Virus record (IMG/VR): IMGVR_UViG_3300048828_000198
Location: 1 to 28,256 of that record
DNA from: a virus
Length of the DNA stretch: 28,256 nt
Strand: one strand, 5' to 3'
The translations under genes and the position numbers were made by a program. The notes beneath the pieces were generated by a model, which was not told the origin of the DNA, searched no databases, and saw nothing but the letters and a program-made list of their open reading frames with translations. Each line of letters begins with the position of its first letter. Position 1 is the first letter of the stretch. Positions 8,025-16,700 of this stretch are shown piece by piece.

Positions 8025-9131
8025 ATGAACGAAAAAACAGAAGGATCTTTTAAGATCAAATCCAAACCTAAGCTAACAGACGAGCAATTAGCTGCTAAGA
8101 ACAAAGAGCCGCTAATAGATGTCCCGAGCAATGTAACAAAAGTAATAATTCCTAAAGAAAACAAAAATGAAGTACAAGAGCCAACCAGCAATGAAGAAAC
8201 AGTCGAAGCAGTCGAAGCCGACGAGCCAGTTATCAAAGAAATCACCGAAGAAAGTGATACGCAAAAAGAAGTAGCGCAGCCGGAACCCGTATTAGCGCAA
8301 CCTGAATTGCCAGAAAGCGTTAACAAGCTTGTGGATTTTATGCGCGATACCGGTGGCACAATGCAGGATTACATTAGATTAAATACCAACTACGACGATG
8401 TAGATCGCGATGTGTTGGTTAAAGAATATTACAAAAGTACTAAATCCCATTTGAGTGCAGAAGAAATTGATTTTATGATCGATGACAACTTTGCATTTGA
8501 TGAGGATATAGATGAGGAGCGAGATATCCGAAGAAAAAAACTCGCATATAAAGAAGAGGTTGCAAAAGCCCGTAAGTTTTTAAATGATACTAAAGATAAG
8601 TATTACGATGAGATCAAGTTGAACTCACCTAGCTTATCCCAGGATCAACAAAAAGCATCGGACTTTTTTAATCGATATAAAGAGGACCAGGAAAGAAACG
8701 CCGCAAACCACGAAAAGTTTAAGGCCAACACTAACCAATTACTTAACGAAGATTTCGAAGGTTTCGATTTTGACTTAGGGGATAAAAAGTTTAGATATGG
8801 TGTACAAAACGCTTCGCAGGTAGCACAAAAACAATCAGACATCAGCAATTTTATAGGGAAGTTCCTTGGCAAAGATGGTATGATTGAAGATACTGCAGGG
8901 TATCACAAAGCGTTGTATGCAGGTGCAAATGCTGATAAAATAGCAAATCACTTTTACGAACAAGGTAAAGCTGACGCAATTAGAGATGTTGTAAACAAAT
9001 CTAATAACACGTCTAGTTCTGCTAGAAAAGCTGCCCCAACAGGTGCCGCTAAGTTTGGTGCATACACCGTAAAGTCAGTCTCTGGAGCGGACTCATCAAA
9101 ACTAAAAATTAAAAAATTTAAAAATTACTAA
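8025..9131 (+). CDS. Capsid scaffolding protein
   Basis: This gene codes for 368 residues between portal and major capsid protein, the classical scaffold position. The first 110 residues are Glu/Lys/Pro-rich and disordered (EETVEAVEADEPVIKEITEE). The centre is helical and highly charged (about 150-240). The C-terminus ends in a short basic helix, SKLKIKKFKNY, as in P22-type scaffolds, where basic C-terminal residues dock onto the capsid protein. It has no cysteines or membrane segments. The role is to template procapsid assembly and then leave or be degraded. It is separated from the capsid gene by two bases. No protease motif is visible inside it or next to it, so exit rather than proteolysis is likely. 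The assignment is from composition and position; sequence identity is not recognised. Confidence 0.75.
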   Translation: MNEKTEGSFKIKSKPKLTDEQLAAKNKEPLIDVPSNVTKVIIPKENKNEVQEPTSNEETVEAVEADEPVIKEITEESDTQKEVAQPEPVLAQPELPESVNKLVDFMRDTGGTMQDYIRLNTNYDDVDRDVLVKEYYKSTKSHLSAEEIDFMIDDNFAFDEDIDEERDIRRKKLAYKEEVAKARKFLNDTKDKYYDEIKLNSPSLSQDQQKASDFFNRYKEDQERNAANHEKFKANTNQLLNEDFEGFDFDLGDKKFRYGVQNASQVAQKQSDISNFIGKFLGKDGMIEDTAGYHKALYAGANADKIANHFYEQGKADAIRDVVNKSNNTSSSARKAAPTGAAKFGAYTVKSVSGADSSKLKIKKFKNY

Positions 9132-9133
9132 AA

Positions 9134-10573
9134 ATGGCTTTAACACCACAATTTGGGAGCTTAGTCCCAACACAAGTACCACAATTACTTTCAACGAATT
9201 ACCTTCAATGGGATAACAACGGAGGCGGGGCAGGCGTTCCTGAAAACTTTGCTGATTTTGCACAGCAATACCTACCAGAAATTTATGAAGCTGAGGTAGA
9301 GCGTTATGGAAACAGAACATTATCTGGATTCTTAAAAATGGTTGGCGCTGAAATGCCAATGACATCTGATCAAGTTATTTGGTCTGAACAAAATCGTTTA
9401 CACATATCTTACGATGGAGTTTCTCAAGCTAACGGATCAGGAACAACTTCTGTAATTACTATTCCAGTGGCGGACGGAGTTAGCAATGTAATATCTGTAA
9501 ATGACACAGTTGTTGTATTAGACCCTTCAAATGGACTAGAGGCTAAAGGTATTGTTACTGCATCTACTATTGGAGCAGCAGCACCGGCTTTTACAATACA
9601 ACCATTTACTGGAACTAGCTTAACTACTCAAGGGCTTAGCCTTACAGGTCTTAAGGTTTTTGTTTACGGATCTGATTACGCTAAAGGTTCTGATGTTACA
9701 GGAGCAAATGCTAGAACTAGCATCAACCCTGTATTAACGCAGTACCATAATTCACCAATCATCATTAGAGATCAATACGTTGTATCTGGATCAGATACTG
9801 CGCAGATCGGATGGGTAAATGTAGCGACAGAAGATGGAACTGACGGATACCTATGGTACCTAAAAGCAGAATCTGAAACTCGTTTACGTTTCGAAGATTA
9901 CTTAGAAATGGCAATGGTAGAAGGAGAGCTTAACGAAGTTGCAGCTACAAAATTCTCTAACCCTGGAACGCAAGGTTTATTTGCTGCTATTCAGGAAAGA
10001 GGAAACGTACAGACTGCGTTTACACCTAACTTAACTGAGTTTGACGCTATTCTTAAGAATCTTGATACTCAAGGAGCTATTGAAGAAAACATGTTATTCT
10101 TAAACAGAGAGACTGCTTTAGGATTTGACGATATGTTAGCTACACTATCTTCTGGAGCAGAAGGAGGAACCGCTTACGGTTTATTTGAAAACTCTGCAGA
10201 AATGGCGCTTAACTTAGGATTCTCAGGATTCCGTAGAGGATCTTACGATTTCTATAAGACTGACTGGAAATACCTAAACGATGCATCTACCCGTGGAGCA
10301 ATCAACGGTACGAATTCAATCGAAGGAGTATTAGTGCCGGCTGGTACATCAACTGTTTACGATCAAGTATTAGGAACAAATATCAGACGTCCATTCTTGC
10401 ACGTACGATACAGAGCTTCTCAGACTGACGATCGTAGAATGAAGTCTTGGTTAACAGGATCTGTTGGTGGAGCGAGCACTTCAACTCTTGATGCAATGGA
10501 AGTAAACTTCCTATCTGAAAGATGTTTGATTACTCAAGCTGCTAATAACTTTGTATTATTCAAAGGGGCATAA
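9134..10573 (+). CDS. Major capsid protein
   Basis: This gene codes for 479 residues. The N-terminus (QQYLPEIYEAEVERYGNRTL, then SGFLKMVGAEMPMTSDQVIW) followed by a beta-rich insertion of about 100 residues (SVITIPVADGVSNVISVNDT onward) and an alpha/beta core (LWYLKAESETRLRFEDYLEM; later KSWLTGSVG) fits an HK97-fold shell protein. The length matches T4-like and large podovirus capsid proteins (about 480-520). Base use differs from its neighbours: GGA dominates for Gly and CGT is common for Arg, whereas terL and portal use mostly AGA/AGG. This is a usual mark of a very highly expressed gene. A strong intrinsic terminator starts 10 bases after the stop. I see no obvious prohead-protease cleavage site at the N-terminus. 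Confidence 0.88.
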   Translation: MALTPQFGSLVPTQVPQLLSTNYLQWDNNGGGAGVPENFADFAQQYLPEIYEAEVERYGNRTLSGFLKMVGAEMPMTSDQVIWSEQNRLHISYDGVSQANGSGTTSVITIPVADGVSNVISVNDTVVVLDPSNGLEAKGIVTASTIGAAAPAFTIQPFTGTSLTTQGLSLTGLKVFVYGSDYAKGSDVTGANARTSINPVLTQYHNSPIIIRDQYVVSGSDTAQIGWVNVATEDGTDGYLWYLKAESETRLRFEDYLEMAMVEGELNEVAATKFSNPGTQGLFAAIQERGNVQTAFTPNLTEFDAILKNLDTQGAIEENMLFLNRETALGFDDMLATLSSGAEGGTAYGLFENSAEMALNLGFSGFRRGSYDFYKTDWKYLNDASTRGAINGTNSIEGVLVPAGTSTVYDQVLGTNIRRPFLHVRYRASQTDDRRMKSWLTGSVGGASTSTLDAMEVNFLSERCLITQAANNFVLFKGA

Positions 10574-10583
10574 TTGCTCACAT

Positions 10584-10630
10584 GTAATTATTACCCTCGT
10601 TGTATTGACGGGGGTAATTATTACTTTTTT
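10584..10630 (+). terminator. Strong rho-independent terminator after the capsid gene
   Basis: The left arm GTAATTATTACCC (10584-10596) pairs with the right arm GGGTAATTATTAC (10612-10624), 12 of 13 bases, one T/T mismatch. The inner bases TCGT/ACGG extend the stem by about four pairs, closing a loop near TGTATTG (10601-10607). Six T residues follow (10625-10630). It directly follows the capsid stop codon, so it should end or attenuate the portal-scaffold-capsid transcript. Confidence 0.92.
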
Positions 10631-10631
10631 A

Positions 10632-10652
10632 ACTATTAAATTATATTATATA
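10632..10652 (+). promoter_or_regulatory. Candidate promoter core, copy D, restarting transcription after the terminator
   Basis: AACTAT, 3 bases, then ATTATATTATA (10640-10650) matches the arrangement at 11514-11533 (AACTAT, GTG, ATTATATTATA). A promoter is expected here, because the preceding terminator would otherwise silence the downstream gene. The core ends only 4 bases before the ATG, so a transcript would be essentially leaderless; this lowers confidence. Confidence 0.3.
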
Positions 10653-10654
10653 TT

Positions 10655-11500
10655 ATGGCAAATAAAAAACCAGTGGCTAAAAAAGCCGAAAAAATAGAAA
10701 AAGCTGTAGAAGAAATTGCAGCTCCCGTACAGGAAAAGGTAGTAGAACAAAAACCAACCAAGCCAGAATGGGAAATAAAAGATAGGATATATTACCTTAC
10801 AGGTAGACACAATCCTCTCACATTAACTATACCAGGTAAACATACTCGAAAGCATTCACTATTATATTTTGATGCTAAAAAGGGTACCCAAAAAGAACTT
10901 AGGTATGCTACCAACCACGATTCGCCTTTTAAAGAAGAACAAAAAGGAGAAGCAACGCTTGGGCATATACAATTTCGAAACGGAGACTTACGAGTACCTA
11001 AGGAAAAACAAAACTTACAAAAGTTACTTTCATTATATCACCCTTTAAAAGGAAAAGTATACGAAGAATACGATCCAGTAGAGGAAGCATTTGATGATTT
11101 AGAATTATTAGATTTACAAACGGACGCAGCTGTATTCGCAAGAGAAATGGATATAGACGATGCCGAAGCAATCCTACGAGTTGAAATGGGAACAGCAGTA
11201 AACCAATTATCTTCTAAAGAAATCAAAAGAGATTTAAGATTGTTTGCTAGAAGCAACCCTGAGTTGTTTTTAGAATTAGCGCAAGATGAAAATGTAGGCC
11301 TAAGAAATACAGCTATAAAAGCTACTGAAGCTAATATCATTACATTATCGCAAGATCAAAGAACATTTTCTTGGACTTCTAACGGAAGAAAGCTAATGAA
11401 TGTACCATTTGATGAAAATCCATACTCAGCAATGGCGGCTTATTTTAAGACCGATGAGGGTGGAGAAGTATTTAGATCTATAGAAAAGAAAATTAATTAG
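10655..11500 (+). CDS. Conserved virion-associated protein of unknown function
   Basis: This gene codes for 281 residues. Residues 1-35 are a Lys/Glu/Ala-rich disordered leader (KKPVAKKAEKIEKAVEEI). A beta-rich core (about 40-130) follows, with RIYYLTGRHNPLTLTIPGKH, then EATLGHIQFRNGDLRVPKEK and LLSLYHP. A helical, acidic C-terminal half (about 140-230, EAFDDLELLDLQTDAAVFAR) ends in KFxSxEKKIN-like residues. I recall this core from unassigned structural-region genes of marine phages, always near the capsid gene. Position between capsid and adaptor genes suggests a head decoration, completion or minor capsid protein, but nothing in the sequence decides between these. It stands alone: a terminator lies before it and a candidate promoter plus stem-loop after it. 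Confidence 0.8.
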   Translation: MANKKPVAKKAEKIEKAVEEIAAPVQEKVVEQKPTKPEWEIKDRIYYLTGRHNPLTLTIPGKHTRKHSLLYFDAKKGTQKELRYATNHDSPFKEEQKGEATLGHIQFRNGDLRVPKEKQNLQKLLSLYHPLKGKVYEEYDPVEEAFDDLELLDLQTDAAVFAREMDIDDAEAILRVEMGTAVNQLSSKEIKRDLRLFARSNPELFLELAQDENVGLRNTAIKATEANIITLSQDQRTFSWTSNGRKLMNVPFDENPYSAMAAYFKTDEGGEVFRSIEKKIN

Positions 11501-11504
11501 TAGT

Positions 11505-11536
11505 TTATTAAAAAACTATGTGATTATATTATAGAT
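11505..11536 (+). promoter_or_regulatory. Candidate late promoter, copy B
   Basis: TTATTA (11505-11510), 16 bases, TATTAT (11527-11532), inside GTGATTATATTATAG (11520-11534). It shares 29 of 40 aligned bases with copy A (2001-2040). The next start codon is 64 bases downstream, leaving room for a 5' leader that would carry the stem-loop at 11549-11578. It sits at the head of the adaptor/tail/ejection block of more than 16 kb. Confidence 0.42.
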
Positions 11537-11548
11537 GGTCAATTAATT

Positions 11549-11578
11549 TTAGCCGGCTTCATCACTGGGGCCGGTTAA
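11549..11578 (+). promoter_or_regulatory. GC-rich stem-loop in the 5' leader of the tail operon
   Basis: TTAGCCGGC (11549-11557) pairs with GCCGGTTAA (11570-11578) over nine pairs, one of them G-U, with a 12-base loop TTCATCACTGGG. It is an island of G+C in a leader that is otherwise almost all A/T. No T run follows on the plus strand, so it is not a standard terminator. It lies downstream of candidate promoter B and 21 bases before the ATG. Possible roles are a transcript-stabilising or processing hairpin, a translation control element, or a weak terminator. Confidence 0.5.
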
Positions 11579-11599
11579 TATTTATAATAAAATAAAAAA

Positions 11600-12517
11600 A
11601 TGGCAGTAAATGTAGATATAGTTTATAAAACAGTGTTACTTATTCTGAATAAAGAACAGAGAGGTAACTTATCTCCGGACGAATTCAATAAGGTTGCAAC
11701 ACAAGTGCAATTAGAAATCTTCGAGAGCTATTTTGATACGCTTAATCAACAGCTACGTAGACCAGATAATGATACAGAATATGGCGATCGCATTAAAAAT
11801 GTAGATCATAATATATCTGTATTTAAAACATACGGTGATGCAACTTATGTCCCAACAGGCGGGTACTTTAGTTTACCAACAACCTCAGGGTTGGGCGCTG
11901 CGGCGCAGACACTTACAGGTGACGGAGTTGCAATATCGTTTCCTTTTACATCGATAACATCTTCGCAGTTACAAACCAGTGTAATTGCAGTTACAATAAA
12001 CGGTGTATCTACTACAGCCTTTACAATCAGTGGGGCTAACATAATATTTAACAGTATACCAGCCTTAAACGACGCTATAGTTGTTACGGCTACGCCAGAG
12101 GACTTTTACAGGCTTGGTACAGTTATATATAAGGATTCAACAGAAGCGCAACTATCACAGCGCAGTGAGCTCCTATACTTAAATAACAATCCTTTAGTAG
12201 CACCAACAAAGACATACCCCATATATTTGTATGAAGACAGTAAATTATACTTATATCCAAAAACCATTACATCGGATATAAGCGTTAGCTATTTAAGGAA
12301 ACCAGTAGATGTTATATGGAACTTTACAATTCCATCTGGACAAAACTACTATCAATACAATGCTACTAACTCAGTTAATTTTGAGCTATCAAAAACAGAG
12401 CAGGCAAATATTATCTTAAAGATATTACTCTACTCAGGTGTCGTTATAAGAGACCCTTCAATAGTACAGATAGCGGCACAGCAAGTGCAACAAGAAAATC
12501 AACGCTCAATAATGTAA
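11600..12517 (+). CDS. Head-tail adaptor / ring protein with inserted beta domain
   Basis: This gene codes for 305 residues. The helical N-terminus (VDIVYKTVLLILNKEQRG, then LSPDEFNKVATQVQLEIFES) and the C-terminal part (YPIYLYEDSKLYLYPKT, VSYLRKPVDVIW, FELSKTEQANIILKILLYSG) form a frame I recall in marine-phage virion genes lying between capsid and tail hub. Residues about 102-166 (ending FNSIPALNDAIVVTA) look like a beta sandwich of the phage-tail VNG...F..SG..I.F type inserted in the frame. Role by context: a ring docking below the portal, analogous to P22 gp4/T7 gp11. This is inference. The next gene starts three bases after the stop and carries a similar beta domain. Confidence 0.65.
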   Translation: MAVNVDIVYKTVLLILNKEQRGNLSPDEFNKVATQVQLEIFESYFDTLNQQLRRPDNDTEYGDRIKNVDHNISVFKTYGDATYVPTGGYFSLPTTSGLGAAAQTLTGDGVAISFPFTSITSSQLQTSVIAVTINGVSTTAFTISGANIIFNSIPALNDAIVVTATPEDFYRLGTVIYKDSTEAQLSQRSELLYLNNNPLVAPTKTYPIYLYEDSKLYLYPKTITSDISVSYLRKPVDVIWNFTIPSGQNYYQYNATNSVNFELSKTEQANIILKILLYSGVVIRDPSIVQIAAQQVQQENQRSIM

Positions 12518-12520
12518 GAT

Positions 12521-13729
12521 ATGCCGATACCTAATGGCGGTTTAATAACCGAAACTAATGAACAATATTACGCTGGAGCACAGCGATTTCTTATATCGGA
12601 CCCTGTTGTTGTAGGCGATTCGGTGACAACTACATTTAATACAGACTTAACATACGATTCAGTTAATGCGCAGTTGACTAACTTTGTTGTGTATACAAGC
12701 TTAACCGGCTTAGCGGGAAGCTATAGCGAATTTACTGGGCCGTATACTGTTGTAGGAAATACTATAACTTTTACAGACACGAACGGGCTAAGACCTTATA
12801 TAGCGGTTCAATTAAAAATGGTTAGCGGAGGAGGCTTTGGTAATGAAGATGCTTATGGAGATACCGTACAACAAAATTATGGAGGCTATTCGTACACATC
12901 TTTGAACGATGTTATCAATGGATTTATTGCAACTTACGTAGGTGAGCACAAGTTAATAGGTGATGTAAAAAGAACGGATGTAATATTTCACGCTAAGAGA
13001 GGGCTGCAAGAATTTAGCTACGATACATTAAAAAGTGTTAAGTCCCAGGAACTTACCATACCTCCTAGCTTGAGTGTTATAATACCACAAGATTACGTAA
13101 ATTACACAGCTATATCTTATATAGATCAACTAGGCGTAAAGCACCCAATATACCCAGCAAACAACTTAACAACTAGTCCTTACGAAGTGCCTATTCAAGA
13201 TGCCCAAGGGCAACCAACAACGGATAGCATTGGGGATAATTTAGAAGGTACATCAATAACAAATGAAAGATGGGCAGAAGCAAATGACAGGTTGCTTAAC
13301 GGCAATATAAACGCGTACGACTATTGGGCGTATGACAATTACTTAACTGGTAATGTATTTTACGGGCAAAGGTACGGTAACGATCCTCAGAACTCACAAA
13401 GAAACGGATGGTTTAACATGAACGAAAGAGATGGGGTAATAGCTTTTTCTTCTAATTTAAAAGACAGATTAATAGTACTTGAATACATATCTGATGGATT
13501 AGCTTACGATTTGGATTCTAGGATACCTAAGATGGCCGAGGATGCATTATATGCTCACATACTGTATTCTATACTAGCGAGCAGAATAAATCAACCAGAG
13601 TACGTTATACAGCGTTTAAAGAAAGACAGGTCTGCTAAGCTAAGAAATGCTAAAATAAGATTATCTAATATTAAATTGAACGAAATAGTTCAAGTGATGA
13701 GAGGTAAATCTAAATGGATAAAATCATAA
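12521..13729 (+). CDS. Virion structural protein, probable tail-tubular-A-like adaptor
   Basis: This gene codes for 402 residues. Residues about 21-100 form a beta sandwich (FLISDPVVVGDSVTTTFN through ITFTDTNGLRPYIAVQLKM). The core (about 125-402) contains HAKRGLQEFSYDTLKSVKSQ, TIPPSLSVIIPQDYVNYTAI, NLKDRLIVLEYISDGLAYDL and the basic C-terminus KLRNAKIRLSNIKLNEIVQV. The core is highly familiar from structural clusters of uncultivated marine phages, where it is called a tail tubular or adaptor protein. It most likely forms a ring between portal and tail hub. The spacing to both neighbours is 3-4 bases, so the three genes 11600-18476 are probably translated from one message. No enzymatic motif is present. 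Confidence 0.68.
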   Translation: MPIPNGGLITETNEQYYAGAQRFLISDPVVVGDSVTTTFNTDLTYDSVNAQLTNFVVYTSLTGLAGSYSEFTGPYTVVGNTITFTDTNGLRPYIAVQLKMVSGGGFGNEDAYGDTVQQNYGGYSYTSLNDVINGFIATYVGEHKLIGDVKRTDVIFHAKRGLQEFSYDTLKSVKSQELTIPPSLSVIIPQDYVNYTAISYIDQLGVKHPIYPANNLTTSPYEVPIQDAQGQPTTDSIGDNLEGTSITNERWAEANDRLLNGNINAYDYWAYDNYLTGNVFYGQRYGNDPQNSQRNGWFNMNERDGVIAFSSNLKDRLIVLEYISDGLAYDLDSRIPKMAEDALYAHILYSILASRINQPEYVIQRLKKDRSAKLRNAKIRLSNIKLNEIVQVMRGKSKWIKS

Positions 13730-13733
13730 TTTA

Positions 13734-16700
13734 ATGGCACAAGAAATTAAAAACACATTTCTAAAGTCCAAGATGAATAAAGATCTTGATGATAGAATAT
13801 TGCCTAACGGCGAATATAGAGATGCTCGGAACATATCAGTTGGTAGATCCGAAGATAATGACGTAGGTGCCTTAGAGAACATAATTGGTAACGACTTGGT
13901 TACCGGTACGGATATTGGTAATGGCTTGACTGTTATAGGTATTAAGGCAGATAACTCTACGGATAGATTATTTGTGTTTTTAACGGATTATACAGATCCA
14001 AACCCATTGAATCCCACTTCTGCTACTTCTACATCAAGGCATTATATATATTCTTATAATAATTCTAATGGAAATTACACTCTTTTAGTAGAGGGTTTCT
14101 TTTTAAACTTTTCTACCACTAATAGAATAACTAGCATTAATTTGCTAGAAAACTTATTATTTTGGACAGATAATAGAAATCAGCCTAGAAAAATTAATAT
14201 TAATTTAGCAACTACCGCAGGTATTAGCACATCTGTAGGCGGCCCAACCTATTATACTCAAGAACATCAAATATCCGTAGCAAAATATAACCCATATAAA
14301 CCTATAGAGCTTTACAATAGGATTGATCTTGTTGCCTTAAATCCTACTACAAATTCTTTTGAGGTATCAGGAAACAGACTAGCAGAGCTAACTCCTTTTA
14401 TAGGAGCTACTGTTATTTCTTTAGAAAATAACATAGAAGGCTTAAGCTACATAAAAGTTTCTAATGTAGCATTAAATTTAACATCAACGGAAACAATAGT
14501 TACGGTTTCACCTGTTTTTCCAGGAGGGGCGCCAACTGCAAATACATATATTTCGCTCATAAAATCTACTATGAGCAATAAAAATGATGATACCGATTGG
14601 CCCGGAGATCCCGACTTTTTGGAAGACAAGTTTGTAAGGTTTAGCTATAGATTTAAGTTTGATGACAACGAGTATTCTTTAATGGCTCCTTTTACTCAAA
14701 TAGCTTATATTCCTAAACAAAACGGATACTTTATTAATGGCGATGAAGATTCCGCTTATCAATCAACGATAGTTGATTTTATGGAAAACCAAATTCAAAA
14801 TATAGGATTAGTGATTCCATTGCCATCTTCAGGTACAAGATTAAATCCTGACTACAAAATTAGTGAGTTAGAAATATTATTTAGAGAAAGCGACGGTGTT
14901 GCGGTAAAAGTGCTAGAAAGTATTTCTTCAGGTCAAATTTCAGCCAGTGTTGGCGCAGGTAATTATTACAATTATGATTATCAATCAAGAAAACCATATA
15001 GAACATTACCTGAAGCTCAAACAGTAAGAGTTTACGACAAAGTACCGGTAAGAGCTTTTTCTCAAGAATCTTCAGGCAATAGAATAATATACGGTAATTA
15101 CAGAAATCAACACACCCCTCCGTCTAACTTAAATTACAATTGTAGAATTGCTAAAAAAAGCGGCAACGGAGCATATAATAATTGGGTAGAGTATCCAAAT
15201 CATTCGGTAAAAAGAAATAGAAATTACCAAATAGGTTTTGTATTAGCGGATAAGTTTGGTAGACAATCGCCTGTTATACTTTCTTCTGTTGATTTAGGAG
15301 CTACTGATAATGGAGAATTTTATTCAGGCTCAACAATATATAGTCCCTATGATTTACTGCCAAGCGACACAAATGTAAAAAATTGGTTTGGAGATGTTAT
15401 ACAGGTTTTAGTTAACGAACCTATAACATCGGATATTAATACTTCTACGGGTACTCCTGGTTTGTATGCTATAAAACAACAAGCTGCTTCTTCAGGAGAA
15501 GGCTTTGCAATTACGACGGGCTTTGTAGCGGTATCCCCTATAACTAATACTACTTTTACATTTACATTAGATAACACAACTTATCCTAACAACATAAATA
15601 TACCGCAAGTAGGCGATTCCTTAAGGGGTGCTTACGAGGATTTTGTTGTTGTAACCAATGTAACTAATTCTGCTGGATCCACATACGTTGTAACAACTAC
15701 TGGCAGGGTAAGCGATACTTATTTAAGAGCAGACAATCTGCCGGCTAATGTACCTGATTTAAAGTTCGCGTATACAATAAACGATTTAGGATGGTATAGC
15801 TATAAAATAGTAGTTAAACAATCAGAGCAAGAATACTACAATGTGTACCTTCCTGGTATACTTAATGGTTATCCTGGATTATCAGGTTTAATAGATCCTG
15901 ATTCTGCAACACACAGTGTTCCCGGGGGCGTTGATAATGGTTTATTTCCTACTAATGAGGTTAATTTAACAGCTCATGCTGTTTTATTTAATGATAATAT
16001 AAATAAAGTTCCTAGGGATTTAGTAGAAGTAGGCGACCAAGACAAGCAGTATAGAAGTTCTGTGACACTTTATGGTAGAGTTACGAACATAATGACTTCC
16101 GGCTCAGCATTACCTACTAATGAACAATACTATCCTAGGCTTGATTACAAAGGAATTAATGCTTTGTCTCATACGTCTACAGCGATAGCGCCGGCGAAGG
16201 ATTTTAACATGGGGTTTTCCGATTTAACTACAAACGTTGCTCAGTCCCCTTATGGTGGATCAGTACCCAGCAGTACTCAGCCACTTAATGGTAACAAGGT
16301 TTTTTATCAAATAGATACAAACCCCTTAATAGCTAGAATATCTACTACGGAAAAAGGAATTGGAGCAACCGCGAATACTCCCGCCGGTACACCCCCTATT
16401 CCTCCTGCTATGTTGCCGTTTTTAGCAGTATATGAAACAGCCCCTTTTGAATCAAATCTTGATATATATTGGGAAACCACTAGTGCTGGTTTAATTGTTG
16501 ACCTAAATGCTGCGGTATTAGAAGAGTACGAATCAATATCTGGATTAGAAAACTTTTCTTGGGACTTTGATGAAAGCTTTGTTTTTGATCAAAATGTAAC
16601 AGATTGGTTTGGATTAATAGATGCAACCGGTCAATCGTATTTGTTAGGAGCAGATGTGGAAATAGTGTCTGTGACAGACGGAGCAGGAAACGACGCTCAA

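Noticed and set aside
8018-8359. 113-codon minus-strand open frame, Ser/Leu-rich
   Set aside because: The complement of the Glu/Lys-rich scaffold N-terminus naturally reads as Ser/Leu; there is no independent support.
11501-11518. Inverted repeat TAGTTT-ATTAAA-AAACTA as a terminator
   Set aside because: Only six A/T-rich pairs, no T run, and overlaps the candidate promoter; too weak to call.
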